Source of the DNA: Polynucleobacter acidiphobus
GTDB taxonomy: Bacteria; Pseudomonadota; Gammaproteobacteria; Burkholderiales; Burkholderiaceae
NCBI RefSeq assembly: GCF_003065385.1
Contig: NZ_CP023277.1
Location: forward strand, 1,706,889-1,770,888
Direction: 5' to 3'
Length of the DNA stretch: 64,000 nt
Shown here: one piece after another, positions 36,080 through 44,342 of the stretch
How the letters are laid out: each line of letters opens with the position of its first letter
How positions within the stretch are numbered: position 1 is the stretch's first letter
Program-made: the position numbers and the translations under genes
The notes under the pieces: model-generated
Told to the model about the DNA's origin: nothing
Databases searched by the model: none
The model's input: the letters and a program-made list of their open reading frames with translations, nothing else

Positions 36080-36496
36080 TTACGATTTAATCAGTGGCAA
36101 CCCGGAAGTTTGCCAAGCGCTAATACCGCCCTCTAAAACGCCCACTTCGGTATACCCAAGATTACGAAGTTCTTTAGCTGCTTTCTGAGAATGAGCCGGA
36201 CCCCGACCAATCACCACAACGGGATATTTTTGGTCGATTTTCAGGGTTTTTAGGCTGGCGCCCAAGCTCTCCAAGGCGATATTTTTTGCATTTGGCAAAT
36301 GGCCTAATTTAAAATCATCCTCGGTTCGCAAATCGATCACATTGGCCTTGCGACGGTTAATCCAAATGGTCGCATCGGTGGGGCTTAGGCCCTTGCCACT
36401 AATTAGGGTTGATAATGTTGGCATGAATAAAGCCGTGCCTGAAATGATCATTAAGGCGGCCAATACGAGGTTGTCTGTTTGAGCTAAGAAGTCCAT
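36080..36496 (-). CDS. YibN-like membrane-anchored rhodanese domain, no catalytic Cys
   Basis: A 138-aa protein with an N-terminal transmembrane helix (about residues 9-26) and a rhodanese domain (VIDLRTEDDFKLGHLPNAKN ... VVVIGRGPAHSQKAA ... VGVLEGGISAWQTSGLPL). The active-site Cys is missing and the whole protein has no cysteine, so sulfur transfer is not expected. E. coli YibN is likewise atypical and sits in the same yibN-grxC-secB-gpsA order, divergent from a phosphoglycerate mutase. The ATG at 36496 is preceded by TATAAT and 6 bases; an in-frame ATG at 36532 would overlap gpmA. Confidence 0.85.
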   Translation of the reverse strand: MDFLAQTDNLVLAALMIISGTALFMPTLSTLISGKGLSPTDATIWINRRKANVIDLRTEDDFKLGHLPNAKNIALESLGASLKTLKIDQKYPVVVIGRGPAHSQKAAKELRNLGYTEVGVLEGGISAWQTSGLPLIKS

Positions 36497-36502
36497 TGTT
36501 AG

Positions 36503-36512
36503 ATTATAGAAT
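36503..36512. promoter_or_regulatory. Back-to-back -10 elements between yibN-like gene and gpmA
   Basis: On the minus strand TATAAT (36503-36508) ends 6 bases before the yibN-like ATG; on the plus strand TAGAAT (36507-36512) ends 6 bases before the gpmA ATG. The two share two bases. The complete intergenic gap is 22 bases, so any -35 would lie inside the opposite gene. Confidence 0.5.
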
Positions 36513-36518
36513 GCATCT

Positions 36519-37214
36519 ATGAAACAACTCATCCTAGTCCGCCACGGACAATCCGCCTGGAATCTTGAAAATCGGTTTACTGGATGGGCTGATATTGACC
36601 TAACGCCAACAGGCGTGGAGCAATCCCAACGGGCCGGTCAACTATTAAAAGAGGCTGGTTATGACTTTGATATTGCCTATACCTCGGTCCTAAAACGCGC
36701 TATTCGAACCTTATGGAATATCCAAGATGCAATGGATCTAATGTGGGTGCCCGTAGTCCATAGCTGGCGATTAAACGAACGGCACTACGGTGCGCTGACG
36801 GGTCTCAATAAGGCAGAAACTGCAGCCAAATTTGGGGATGAACAAGTCCATATTTGGCGACGCTCCTATGCCATCGCCCCACCTCCATTAAGCCCAGAGC
36901 AGCGTGCTGAGCTCGCCAGTGACCCCCGGTACACCAAGCTTAATCATGAGGATATTCCCCATGGGGAGTGCCTAAAAGACACCGTCAGTCGGGTTTTGCC
37001 CCTCTGGAATGAGTCGATCGCTCCGGCTCTCAAGCTTGGCAAACGGGTTATTCTGGTCGCCCATGGCAACAGCATCCGCGCCCTAATGAAACACATTGAT
37101 CAGGTATCGGATGAGGCGATCATGAAGGTCAATGTGCCTAACGGCAATCCCCTCATTTATGAACTGGACGATGAGCTTCGCCCAATACAACATTTCTATT
37201 TAGAGGCAAAATAG
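36519..37214 (+). CDS. gpmA: 2,3-bisphosphoglycerate-dependent phosphoglycerate mutase
   Basis: Interconverts 3- and 2-phosphoglycerate. The 231-aa enzyme has the phospho-histidine motif [18 protein letters not shown] (His9), the second active-site region [16 protein letters not shown], and [15 protein letters not shown]. Starts 23 bases from the divergent yibN-like start; ctpA follows after 4 bases. Confidence 0.97.
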   Translation: MKQLILVRHGQSAWNLENRFTGWADIDLTPTGVEQSQRAGQLLKEAGYDFDIAYTSVLKRAIRTLWNIQDAMDLMWVPVVHSWRLNERHYGALTGLNKAETAAKFGDEQVHIWRRSYAIAPPPLSPEQRAELASDPRYTKLNHEDIPHGECLKDTVSRVLPLWNESIAPALKLGKRVILVAHGNSIRALMKHIDQVSDEAIMKVNVPNGNPLIYELDDELRPIQHFYLEAK

Positions 37215-37218
37215 CTAA

Positions 37219-38655
37219 ATGCGTCAGTTATTTAGAAATATTGTCTTAATTAGTATTGGCCTGATTGCCGGAATTGCGGCAACCATCCAGTTCTCTGCGA
37301 CTGCGCAGCAGGGTACAAGCACCTTGCCGCTGGATGAGTTACGCACGCTCTCAAATGTTTTTGGGCAAATTAAGCGTGAGTATGTCGAACCCATTGACGA
37401 CAAACAATTACTCACCGATGCAGTTAAAGGAATGGTCAGCAGTCTTGATCCGCACTCCGCTTATCTTGACAAAAAAGATTTTGCAGAAATGCAAGAGCAA
37501 ACTGCTGGAAAGTTTGCAGGGCTTGGTATTGAAATTACTTCCGAAGACGGTTTGGTAAAAGTTCTTAATCCAATTGAAGGCTCACCCGCTGCTAAAGCCG
37601 GTCTTCAAGCAGGCGATCTGATTACCCGTTTAGACGACAAACCAGTGCGCGGTATGTCACTCGATAAAGCCGTTCGTACCATGCGCGGTACCCCAGGTAC
37701 CAAAATTACCTTAACGATTTTCAGAAAAAGTGAAGAGCGCACTTTTCCGGTCACCATCACCCGTGCTGAAATCAAAGTGCAGTCGATTCGAGCAAAAATT
37801 GTGGATAACAATATTGCATGGGTTCGCATTACTAGCTTTCAAGAGCGCACCGTTCCAGATCTTGCTAAGAAATTAGCAGAGCTTGCCGCTAAAGATCCGA
37901 GCTTAAAAGGGTTGGTATTGGATCTGCGTAATAACGGTGGTGGACTACTGCAGGGCGCAGTCGGTGTTGCAGCTGCATTCTTGCCACCAGGCGCAATCAT
38001 TGTTTCTACCAAAGGCCAAGCGCCTGACTCGCGGCAAGTATTTAATGCCGTTCCTGCTATGTATAAATTGAGTGAACCGAATGATCCGCTCGATGAGGTA
38101 CCGCCGCTTTTTAAGAAAATCCCAATGGTGGTGCTCGTCAATGCCTATTCCGCATCTGCTTCTGAAATCGTTGCGGGTGCACTGCAAGATTACAAACGCG
38201 CCACCATTCTTGGAAAGACTACCTTTGGTAAGGGATCCGTGCAGACTGTTCGGCCACTCAGTAGTGACTCGGCACTCAAAATTACTACCGCTTATTACTA
38301 CACGCCCAATGGTCGCTCAATCCAAGCATTTGGGATTAAACCCGACATTCCGGTGGATCAGAATAAGGATGGTGACCCGGAAGATGTATTAATTACACGA
38401 GAAATTGATAGCGAAAAGCACTTGCGTAATAAACAATCCTCAGAAGAAGCATTGATCAAAGATCGCGAGAAACGGCGTCTGCAAGAATTGCAATTGATTG
38501 AAGAGCGCAATGCGAAGAAAACGCCAGAGGAGCGCGAGAAAGAAAAGAATCGTCGCCCACCTGAGTTTGGTAGCAATGATGACTTTATGCTGCAACAAGC
38601 CATTGCCTTTCTGAACGGTCAAACTGTCAAGCGCTCGGCTTCTAAGCTCGAGTAA
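37219..38655 (+). CDS. ctpA: Carboxy-terminal processing peptidase (S41 family)
   Basis: Periplasmic serine protease with an N-terminal membrane anchor or signal (about residues 8-27). The 478-aa protein has a PDZ domain (KFAGLGIEITSEDGLVKVLN, about 95-180) and the S41 core with the catalytic Ser in NAYSASASEIVAGAL and Lys in TFGKGSVQT. A charged Lys/Glu-rich segment precedes the C-terminus. Co-transcribed with gpmA (4-base gap), paralleling the gpm-envC pair beside yibN in E. coli. Substrate unknown. Confidence 0.92.
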   Translation: MRQLFRNIVLISIGLIAGIAATIQFSATAQQGTSTLPLDELRTLSNVFGQIKREYVEPIDDKQLLTDAVKGMVSSLDPHSAYLDKKDFAEMQEQTAGKFAGLGIEITSEDGLVKVLNPIEGSPAAKAGLQAGDLITRLDDKPVRGMSLDKAVRTMRGTPGTKITLTIFRKSEERTFPVTITRAEIKVQSIRAKIVDNNIAWVRITSFQERTVPDLAKKLAELAAKDPSLKGLVLDLRNNGGGLLQGAVGVAAAFLPPGAIIVSTKGQAPDSRQVFNAVPAMYKLSEPNDPLDEVPPLFKKIPMVVLVNAYSASASEIVAGALQDYKRATILGKTTFGKGSVQTVRPLSSDSALKITTAYYYTPNGRSIQAFGIKPDIPVDQNKDGDPEDVLITREIDSEKHLRNKQSSEEALIKDREKRRLQELQLIEERNAKKTPEEREKEKNRRPPEFGSNDDFMLQQAIAFLNGQTVKRSASKLE

Positions 38656-38666
38656 TTGAGTTGCTC

Positions 38667-39422
38667 ATGAATGACGAGCAACTCCTTCGCTATTCGCGTC
38701 ATCTACTACTCGAAGAAATTGACATTGCCGGCCAAGAGCGGCTATTAAGTTCCCAAGTTCTCATCATTGGCGCCGGTGGTTTGGGCTCCGCGTGCGCACC
38801 TTATCTAGCAGCCGCTGGCGTTGGAAAAATTACCCTAATCGACCATGATCACGTCGAACTTACCAATCTTCAGCGTCAAATCATGCATCAGGACAATAGC
38901 ATTGGCATGAGTAAGGTGGCCTCAGGTGAACGTTTTCTGAAGAGCTTAAATCCCACCTGTCAGGTTGAAGCCCTTGAAAAGAGGGTTGATGAACCCTTAC
39001 TCAAAGAGCTGATTGATGATGTTGATGTGGTGGTCGACTGTACCGATAACTTTTCGACCCGACATCTGATTAATCGGGTATGTGTTGCCCATGGGAAGGT
39101 GTTAGTCTCAGGCGCTGCACTACGCTTTGATGGTCAAGTGAGCGTGTTTGATTTTCGTGATCCAAACTCACCATGCTATGCCTGCGTCTTCCCACCAGAT
39201 CCTAATTATGTTGAAACCAACTGTGCCAGCATGGGGGTATTTGCACCTCTCGTAGGCATTATTGGAACTATTCAGGCGGCGCAAACTCTGCAAGTCATGA
39301 TTGGTTTTGGAGAGCCGTTAATTGGGCGCTTGCTGATCTGGAATGCTCGCACGACCCAGGTCGATGAAATTAAACTCGCACGCCATCATGCTTGTCCAGT
39401 GTGCGGACCAGGCACGCACTAA
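38667..39422 (+). CDS. MoeB/ThiF/HesA-family adenylyltransferase
   Basis: E1-like enzyme that adenylates the C-terminus of a small sulfur-carrier protein (MoaD or ThiS). The 251-aa protein has the nucleotide loop LIIGAGGLGSACAPYL, LIDHDHVELTNLQRQ, the DCTDNF motif, zinc cysteines CYAC and CPVC, and the C-terminal CGPGTH. Start at ATG 38667 (in-frame TTG at 38661 rejected). No other moe or thi genes are near, so MoeB versus ThiF cannot be resolved. Overlaps the end of ptsI by 4 bases tail-to-tail. Confidence 0.9.
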   Translation: MNDEQLLRYSRHLLLEEIDIAGQERLLSSQVLIIGAGGLGSACAPYLAAAGVGKITLIDHDHVELTNLQRQIMHQDNSIGMSKVASGERFLKSLNPTCQVEALEKRVDEPLLKELIDDVDVVVDCTDNFSTRHLINRVCVAHGKVLVSGAALRFDGQVSVFDFRDPNSPCYACVFPPDPNYVETNCASMGVFAPLVGIIGTIQAAQTLQVMIGFGEPLIGRLLIWNARTTQVDEIKLARHHACPVCGPGTH

Positions 39423-41173
39423 TGAATTGAATTTAAGCGATTAAACAAAACGCTTTGCTCAACCGGCTCATAAGCTGCCAATAACTCATCAATATGCATC
39501 TTCAACTTGCGGGTATCGGCCTGCATGATCTCACGTTTAACCAGCAAGAGCTGACTAAAGTGCATTGAGAAATCGGTCAATCCCATCGCCAATAAGAGCT
39601 TTGTCAAGGCAGGATCACCCGCCATCTCACCACATACCGCAATCGGCACATTGGCACGGTTTGCCTCACGAATAATTCCGGCAATTAAATTGAGTACTGC
39701 TGGATTTAATGGGTCGTATAAGTGAGCGACCGCATGATCGGCGCGGTCAATCGCCAAGGTGTACTGAATCAAATCATTGGTACCAATTGATAAATAATCA
39801 AAGTGTTTGACAAAGAGCGGCATCATTAAGGCAGCGGCAGGAATCTCAATCATTGCCCCTACCTGAATATTCGGATTGAACGCTTTGCCACGCTCTTGTA
39901 ATTGCTGTTTAGCCTTTTCAATAAGCCGCAAACTTTCATGAATCTCCTGTGCATGCGCTAGCATCGGCAATAACAGTCGAACTTGGCCATGTGCAGACGC
40001 TCGTAGTATGGCGCGCAATTGAGTTAAAAATATCTCGGGCTCAGATAATGACCAACGAATAGCACGCAGGCCCAGAGGGGATGTTCCGGTAGTTCCGGTT
40101 TCGGCTCCAGCAACTGATTTATCGGAACCAATATCAATCGTACGAATATTGACTGGCAAGCCAAACATTGCTTCAACCGCACGGGTGTATTCCTGATATT
40201 GCTTCTCTTCATCTGGAAGACCGTGCTCTTGGTTCATAAACAAAAACTCAGACCGAAATAGTCCAATCCCAACCGCGCCTAATTCCAGTGCATGCTTAGC
40301 ATCCTCTGGCAACTCAATATTGGCAAATAACTCAATCTCGACGCCGTCTTTGGTGCGAGTCGGACTGTACTTGAGCTCTTGTAGCTTTTCTGACTCAATG
40401 CGTATTTCAGCCTGAAGACTCCGATATTGAGTAAGGAGTATCTCGTCTGGGGCAACCACCACAATGCCCCGGTCACCATCAATCACAATCCAATCACCGT
40501 GCTCAATCATGTCACTAGCATGACGAATACCCACGACTGCCGGTATTTCTAAGCTGCGCGCCACAATCGCGGTGTGAGAGGTTTTGCCACCCAAATCAGT
40601 TACAAACCCGCCCAGCGCATTCTCTTTAAACCGCAACATGTCATGGGGTGCAATATCATGCGCCACCACAATCGTGTCATCTTCAAAGTGTCCCGTAATT
40701 AGTCCTTCACCACCAACCACGGTCTGACGGTTATGTGACTGCAATGCCTTTAGGACTCGCTCAGCGACCTGCCGAATATCATTGCCACGTTCCTTTAAAT
40801 ACGGATCGTCCATTTCAGCAAACTGCTCCAGTAAATCATTGAGCTCGGTGGTCAAGGCCCAAGCAGCATTTAAGCGTTTTTGCCGAATCAAGGCTAAAGG
40901 TTTTTCAGCTAGGGTCGGGTCTGAGAGGATCAGCTGATGAACATCTAAAAATGCTGCCATCTCCTGTGGAGCATCTTTGGGTAAAGCGGCTTTAAGCGTA
41001 TTGAGTTCTTGGCGCACACAATCAAACGCTTCGAGTAATTTATTGGCTTCGGCTTCTTCAGTGCCGTGCTCAATGAGGTAATGACTAACTTCAAGGGCTG
41101 CTCTCGAAATTAATACGGCCTTACCAATCGCAATGCCTTTAGAGACCGCAATACCATGGAGCGCAAAGGTCAT
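39419..41173 (-). CDS. ptsI: PTS enzyme I
   Basis: Phosphoenolpyruvate-protein phosphotransferase that starts the relay by phosphorylating HPr. The 584-aa protein has the phospho-His in GGKTSHTAIVARSLEIPAV and the PEP-binding LFRSEFLFM and AVCGEMAGDP motifs. It belongs to the canonical sugar-type EI and lacks the N-terminal GAF of EI-Ntr. Two bases after ptsH, last in gshA-gshB-EIIA-ptsH-ptsI. Confidence 0.96.
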   Translation of the reverse strand: MTFALHGIAVSKGIAIGKAVLISRAALEVSHYLIEHGTEEAEANKLLEAFDCVRQELNTLKAALPKDAPQEMAAFLDVHQLILSDPTLAEKPLALIRQKRLNAAWALTTELNDLLEQFAEMDDPYLKERGNDIRQVAERVLKALQSHNRQTVVGGEGLITGHFEDDTIVVAHDIAPHDMLRFKENALGGFVTDLGGKTSHTAIVARSLEIPAVVGIRHASDMIEHGDWIVIDGDRGIVVVAPDEILLTQYRSLQAEIRIESEKLQELKYSPTRTKDGVEIELFANIELPEDAKHALELGAVGIGLFRSEFLFMNQEHGLPDEEKQYQEYTRAVEAMFGLPVNIRTIDIGSDKSVAGAETGTTGTSPLGLRAIRWSLSEPEIFLTQLRAILRASAHGQVRLLLPMLAHAQEIHESLRLIEKAKQQLQERGKAFNPNIQVGAMIEIPAAALMMPLFVKHFDYLSIGTNDLIQYTLAIDRADHAVAHLYDPLNPAVLNLIAGIIREANRANVPIAVCGEMAGDPALTKLLLAMGLTDFSMHFSQLLLVKREIMQADTRKLKMHIDELLAAYEPVEQSVLFNRLNSIH

Positions 41174-41175
41174 TC

Positions 41176-41445
41176 CTACTCGCCCTCACCAAATCGGTCT
41201 TGAATCAGCTCACAAATTTTCTTTAGGGCTTCGTCTTCTTTCTCGCCAACAGTCTCAATCGTAACGGTGCTTCCCATACCAGCAGCAAGCATCATCACGC
41301 CCATAATGCTTTTGGCATTAATACGTCGGCCGTTCTTGCTCATAAAAACCTCGCACGGGTATTCGCTAGCGAGTTGCGATAACTTTGCGGACGCGCGTGC
41401 GTGCAGGCCAAGCTTATTAATGATTTCAATATCAACTTTTGGCAT
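41176..41445 (-). CDS. ptsH: Phosphocarrier protein HPr
   Basis: An 89-aa phosphocarrier. The relay histidine is His15 in NKLGLHARASAK and the regulatory serine is Ser46 in NAKSIMGVMMLAAG, the substrate of HPr kinase at 8355-9341. Start ATG at 41445 lies within the end of the EIIA gene (14-base overlap) with AGGAACGAG upstream; an in-frame ATG at 41460 would add five residues. Confidence 0.96.
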   Translation of the reverse strand: MPKVDIEIINKLGLHARASAKLSQLASEYPCEVFMSKNGRRINAKSIMGVMMLAAGMGSTVTIETVGEKEDEALKKICELIQDRFGEGE

Positions 41446-41896
41446 CGCTCGTTCCTGCATTCTGATTCAAAATAAGTTCGGCCTCGGTCATTGAGGAGGG
41501 CGCTCCTAAGCGAATAATGCCATTTTGACCACCCTGCATGGCTTTAAGAGCAACCGATTCCACTCCGGTACCCCGATAAGAAATCGCCCGCATCAGCATT
41601 GGCAAGTTCACGCCAGCCAGCACAATCACCTTACATGAAAAGAGTCCAGATTTGGCAAGCCGGGTAGCAACATTTGCTGGGGTAGCGCCCATGACGTCCG
41701 TTAAAACCAATATGCCATGTTCACTTTGGACCTGGGTGGCCGCTTCATAGACGCGATCAAAACTAATCTTGGTGTCTTCATGCGGAGGAATATCAACTGC
41801 AGCCATACGAACCGGCACCTTGCCATAAGTATGCTCAACAAAACCAAGCATGGATCCGGCAATAGGGGTGTGGGCAACAATTAGGATTCCTGGCAC
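41432..41896 (-). CDS. PTS mannose-family EIIA component
   Basis: A 154-aa EIIA-Man domain protein, probably a regulatory phosphate acceptor since no EIIB/IIC/IID genes are seen. Phospho-His is His9 in LIVAHTPIAG; GILVLTDVMGATPANVATRLA is typical. The chosen start is GTG at 41896, one base after the gshB stop, with AAGGAG 12 bases upstream; a longer frame from 41974 would overlap gshB by 77 bases. The gshB-EIIA-ptsH-ptsI linkage is common in Burkholderiales. Confidence 0.9.
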   Translation of the reverse strand: MPGILIVAHTPIAGSMLGFVEHTYGKVPVRMAAVDIPPHEDTKISFDRVYEAATQVQSEHGILVLTDVMGATPANVATRLAKSGLFSCKVIVLAGVNLPMLMRAISYRGTGVESVALKAMQGGQNGIIRLGAPSSMTEAELILNQNAGTSDAKS

Positions 41897-41897
41897 C

Positions 41898-42836
41898 TTA
41901 AATGAGCTCCTTTTCAAGCAATGTAAGCCATTTTTGAGCAATATCCAAATTGGTTTGTTGAGTAATTTCCACAAAACAGGTGGGGCTTGTTACATTAATC
42001 TCGGTCAAGTAACCGCCGATCATGTCAAGGCCCACTAAGAACAAGCCACGCTTAGCCAGAATAGGGGCTAAATGATTTGCAATTTCCTCTTCGCGCGCTG
42101 TCAAAGCCATCGCTAGGCCTTTCCCACCAACGGCTAAGTTCCCACGAATCTCCGAGCCCTGCGGAATACGCGCCAAAGCATAAGGCATGACCTCACCACC
42201 AATGAGCAAAACGCGCTTATCGCCCGAGGTAATTTCAGGCAAGTAACGTTGCGCCATGAGGGTACGTGCGCCGTTCTCACCCAGGGTTTCAACAATGCTT
42301 CCTAAATTAAGACCATCGGGTCCCACCCGAAATACCCCCATGCCACCCATACCATCGAGTGGCTTAATAACAATGTCGTGATGAAGCTGATGAAAATCGC
42401 GGATCGCATGAATATCACGCGTCACTAAACTCGGAGGGATAAATTGCGGGAACTCCGTGATCGAGAGTTTTTCAGAATGATTGCGAACCGCATCCGGCGA
42501 ATTAAATACCCGCGCTCCTTGCAAAACAGCGGCCGATAAGATCCAGGTGCTCGTCAAATACTCCACCGTGAATGGTGGATCTTGACGCATTAAGACCGCT
42601 GAAAAATATTCCAGCGGATGCTCCTCAAAAGAACCTAATGCATACCAATGCTCACCATCTAAAAGTTTAATTGCTTGGCAACGCGCTCTGGCCTTGCCTT
42701 GACCCCATACCAAATCATGGCTTTGGGTATACCAAATCGCATGGCCCGCAGCCTGCGCGGCGCGCATCATGGCCAGAGTGCTATCTTTCTCGACCTTAAA
42801 TGAATCGAGTGGATCGGCAATAAACAGAAATTTCAT
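41898..42836 (-). CDS. gshB: Glutathione synthetase
   Basis: ATP-grasp enzyme joining gamma-glutamylcysteine and glycine. The 312-aa protein has MKFLFIADPLDSFKVEKDST, DPPFTVEYLTSTWIL, the glycine-rich ATP loop KPLDGMGGMGVFRV, and NVTSPTCFVEI. Eight bases after gshA, so both steps of glutathione synthesis are co-transcribed. Users in the window include grxC and the peroxidase at 55779-56354. Confidence 0.97.
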   Translation of the reverse strand: MKFLFIADPLDSFKVEKDSTLAMMRAAQAAGHAIWYTQSHDLVWGQGKARARCQAIKLLDGEHWYALGSFEEHPLEYFSAVLMRQDPPFTVEYLTSTWILSAAVLQGARVFNSPDAVRNHSEKLSITEFPQFIPPSLVTRDIHAIRDFHQLHHDIVIKPLDGMGGMGVFRVGPDGLNLGSIVETLGENGARTLMAQRYLPEITSGDKRVLLIGGEVMPYALARIPQGSEIRGNLAVGGKGLAMALTAREEEIANHLAPILAKRGLFLVGLDMIGGYLTEINVTSPTCFVEITQQTNLDIAQKWLTLLEKELI

Positions 42837-42844
42837 GGCCAGAC

Positions 42845-44143
42845 TTAAGCGGCCTCGGCATCCGGATCGGTGCGCTCAAGCTCAAGCGATGCAGCGAGCA
42901 GAGCCAAGCGCGCTACAACGCCATATAAGTAGAATCGGTTTGGTGCTGCGCTGCCTGGCTTTGCTTTCATATCCGGCATGGCGTTTTGCTCAAACGCAAG
43001 GGGCACAAAATGCATGCCAGGTGCATTCAAATTCTCATCAGGTCCACGATCGGTATGAACCCGATAGAAACCCCCGACGACATAACGATCAATCATATAA
43101 ACCACAGGTTCGGCCACCGCCTCATTGACCTTTTCAAAGGTGTAGACCCCTTCTTGAACAATCACGTCACTGACCTCAAGACCCTCTTTAACGACGCTCA
43201 TCTTATTACGATCACGACGATTCAAGTTCTTTAAATCATTGGGGTCGTGCGCGATCATCACGCCCATTCCATAAGTTCCCGCATCAGGCTTAACAACCAC
43301 ATAGGGCTTATCTTTTATCCCATACTCACGGTATTTCTTGGCGGTCTTTTTGAGCACCTGATCAACGGCTGCGAGTAATTGCTCTTCACCCTTTTGCTCA
43401 TGAAAATCCATCCCTGTGCAACGGGCGTAATACGGATTAATCATCCACGGATCAATATTGATTAATTTGGCAAATTTCTTGGCTAACTCTTCGTACGCCT
43501 GAAAATGATTGGATTTACGACGAATTGGCCAGCCCGCATGCAAACCTGGCAATAAGTATTGCTCGTATACATTCTCAAGGATTGGCGGAATACCAGCCGA
43601 TAAATCGTTATTGAGCAAAATAGAGCAAGGATCAAAATCCTTCAAACCCAAACGAGTCTTGCGCAAACCTAAACGCGTCAGTGGTTCCAAAACTAATTTG
43701 CCACCCTCAGGCAATTCGATGGTGGTCGGTTTTTTAATATCGTCCGATAGAGTACCCAAACGAACATTTAATCCCGCTTGGCGCAGAATCGATGATAGGC
43801 AAGCAATATTCTGCAGATAGAAGGTATTGCGTGTATGGCGCTCCGGAATCAATAATAAATTTTTGGCCTCGGGGCAGATTTTCTCAATCGCCGCCATGGC
43901 AGCTTGGACTGCCAAAGGCAGCATTTCTGGAGATAAATTGTTAAACCCACCCGGAAACAGATTGGTATCAACTGGAGAGAGTTTAAATCCAGAATTACGT
44001 AGATCGACCGAGCAATAAAACGGTGGAGTGTGCTCCTGCCATTCCAAGCGAAACCAGCGCTCAATCGTTGGGGTTGCTTCGAGGACTTTCGACTCGAGCT
44101 CTAAGAGGGGGCCACTTAAGGCGGTTATAAGATGCGGGACCAT
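42845..44143 (-). CDS. gshA: Glutamate-cysteine ligase (proteobacterial GshA, non-enterobacterial type)
   Basis: First enzyme of glutathione synthesis. The 432-aa protein belongs to the group known from Acidithiobacillus and betaproteobacteria, unrelated in sequence to E. coli GshA; it includes FYCSVDLRNSGFKLSPVDTN, VVKPDAGTYGMGVMIAHDP and YMIDRYVVGGFYRVH, an ATP-grasp-like region. First gene of gshA-gshB-EIIA-ptsH-ptsI. TACAAT lies 6 bases before the ATG. Confidence 0.9.
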   Translation of the reverse strand: MVPHLITALSGPLLELESKVLEATPTIERWFRLEWQEHTPPFYCSVDLRNSGFKLSPVDTNLFPGGFNNLSPEMLPLAVQAAMAAIEKICPEAKNLLLIPERHTRNTFYLQNIACLSSILRQAGLNVRLGTLSDDIKKPTTIELPEGGKLVLEPLTRLGLRKTRLGLKDFDPCSILLNNDLSAGIPPILENVYEQYLLPGLHAGWPIRRKSNHFQAYEELAKKFAKLINIDPWMINPYYARCTGMDFHEQKGEEQLLAAVDQVLKKTAKKYREYGIKDKPYVVVKPDAGTYGMGVMIAHDPNDLKNLNRRDRNKMSVVKEGLEVSDVIVQEGVYTFEKVNEAVAEPVVYMIDRYVVGGFYRVHTDRGPDENLNAPGMHFVPLAFEQNAMPDMKAKPGSAAPNRFYLYGVVARLALLAASLELERTDPDAEAA

Positions 44144-44149
44144 ATCCGC

Positions 44150-44155
44150 ATTGTA
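44150..44155 (-). promoter_or_regulatory. -10-like element TACAAT before gshA
   Basis: Minus-strand TACAAT, then GCGGAT, then ATG at 44143: the 6-base spacing predicts a leaderless transcript for the gshA-gshB-EIIA-ptsH-ptsI unit. Confidence 0.45.
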
Positions 44156-44173
44156 AGTTTTTTGAAAGAAAGA

Positions 44174-44195
44174 CGCGGAATCTTGCGATTCCGCG
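44174..44195 (-). terminator. Strong hairpin between amtB and gshA
   Basis: Perfect 9-bp stem CGCGGAATC / GATTCCGCG with a 4-base loop. On the minus strand it is followed by the T-rich TCTTTCTTTC. It most likely ends amtB transcription. Apart from the gshA -10, nothing else is recognised in 44144-44342. Confidence 0.65.
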
Positions 44196-44342
44196 CTTAA
44201 AAACTAGGCAACCAACCAGTGCCACCTAGTGAGGGGTAAAAAAACAACAAATCACTATTGCAATGCCATGCTACGAACTGCTATTTGATGATTGGGCTTG
44301 TTGGAATCACTAAAAACCAACAAACCCGTTTCATCAGAATGC

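Noticed and set aside
42769..43128. 119-codon plus-strand ORF over gshA/gshB
   Set aside because: Antisense shadow of two well-supported genes; translation is Arg/His/Gln-rich with no motif and no own ribosome-binding site.
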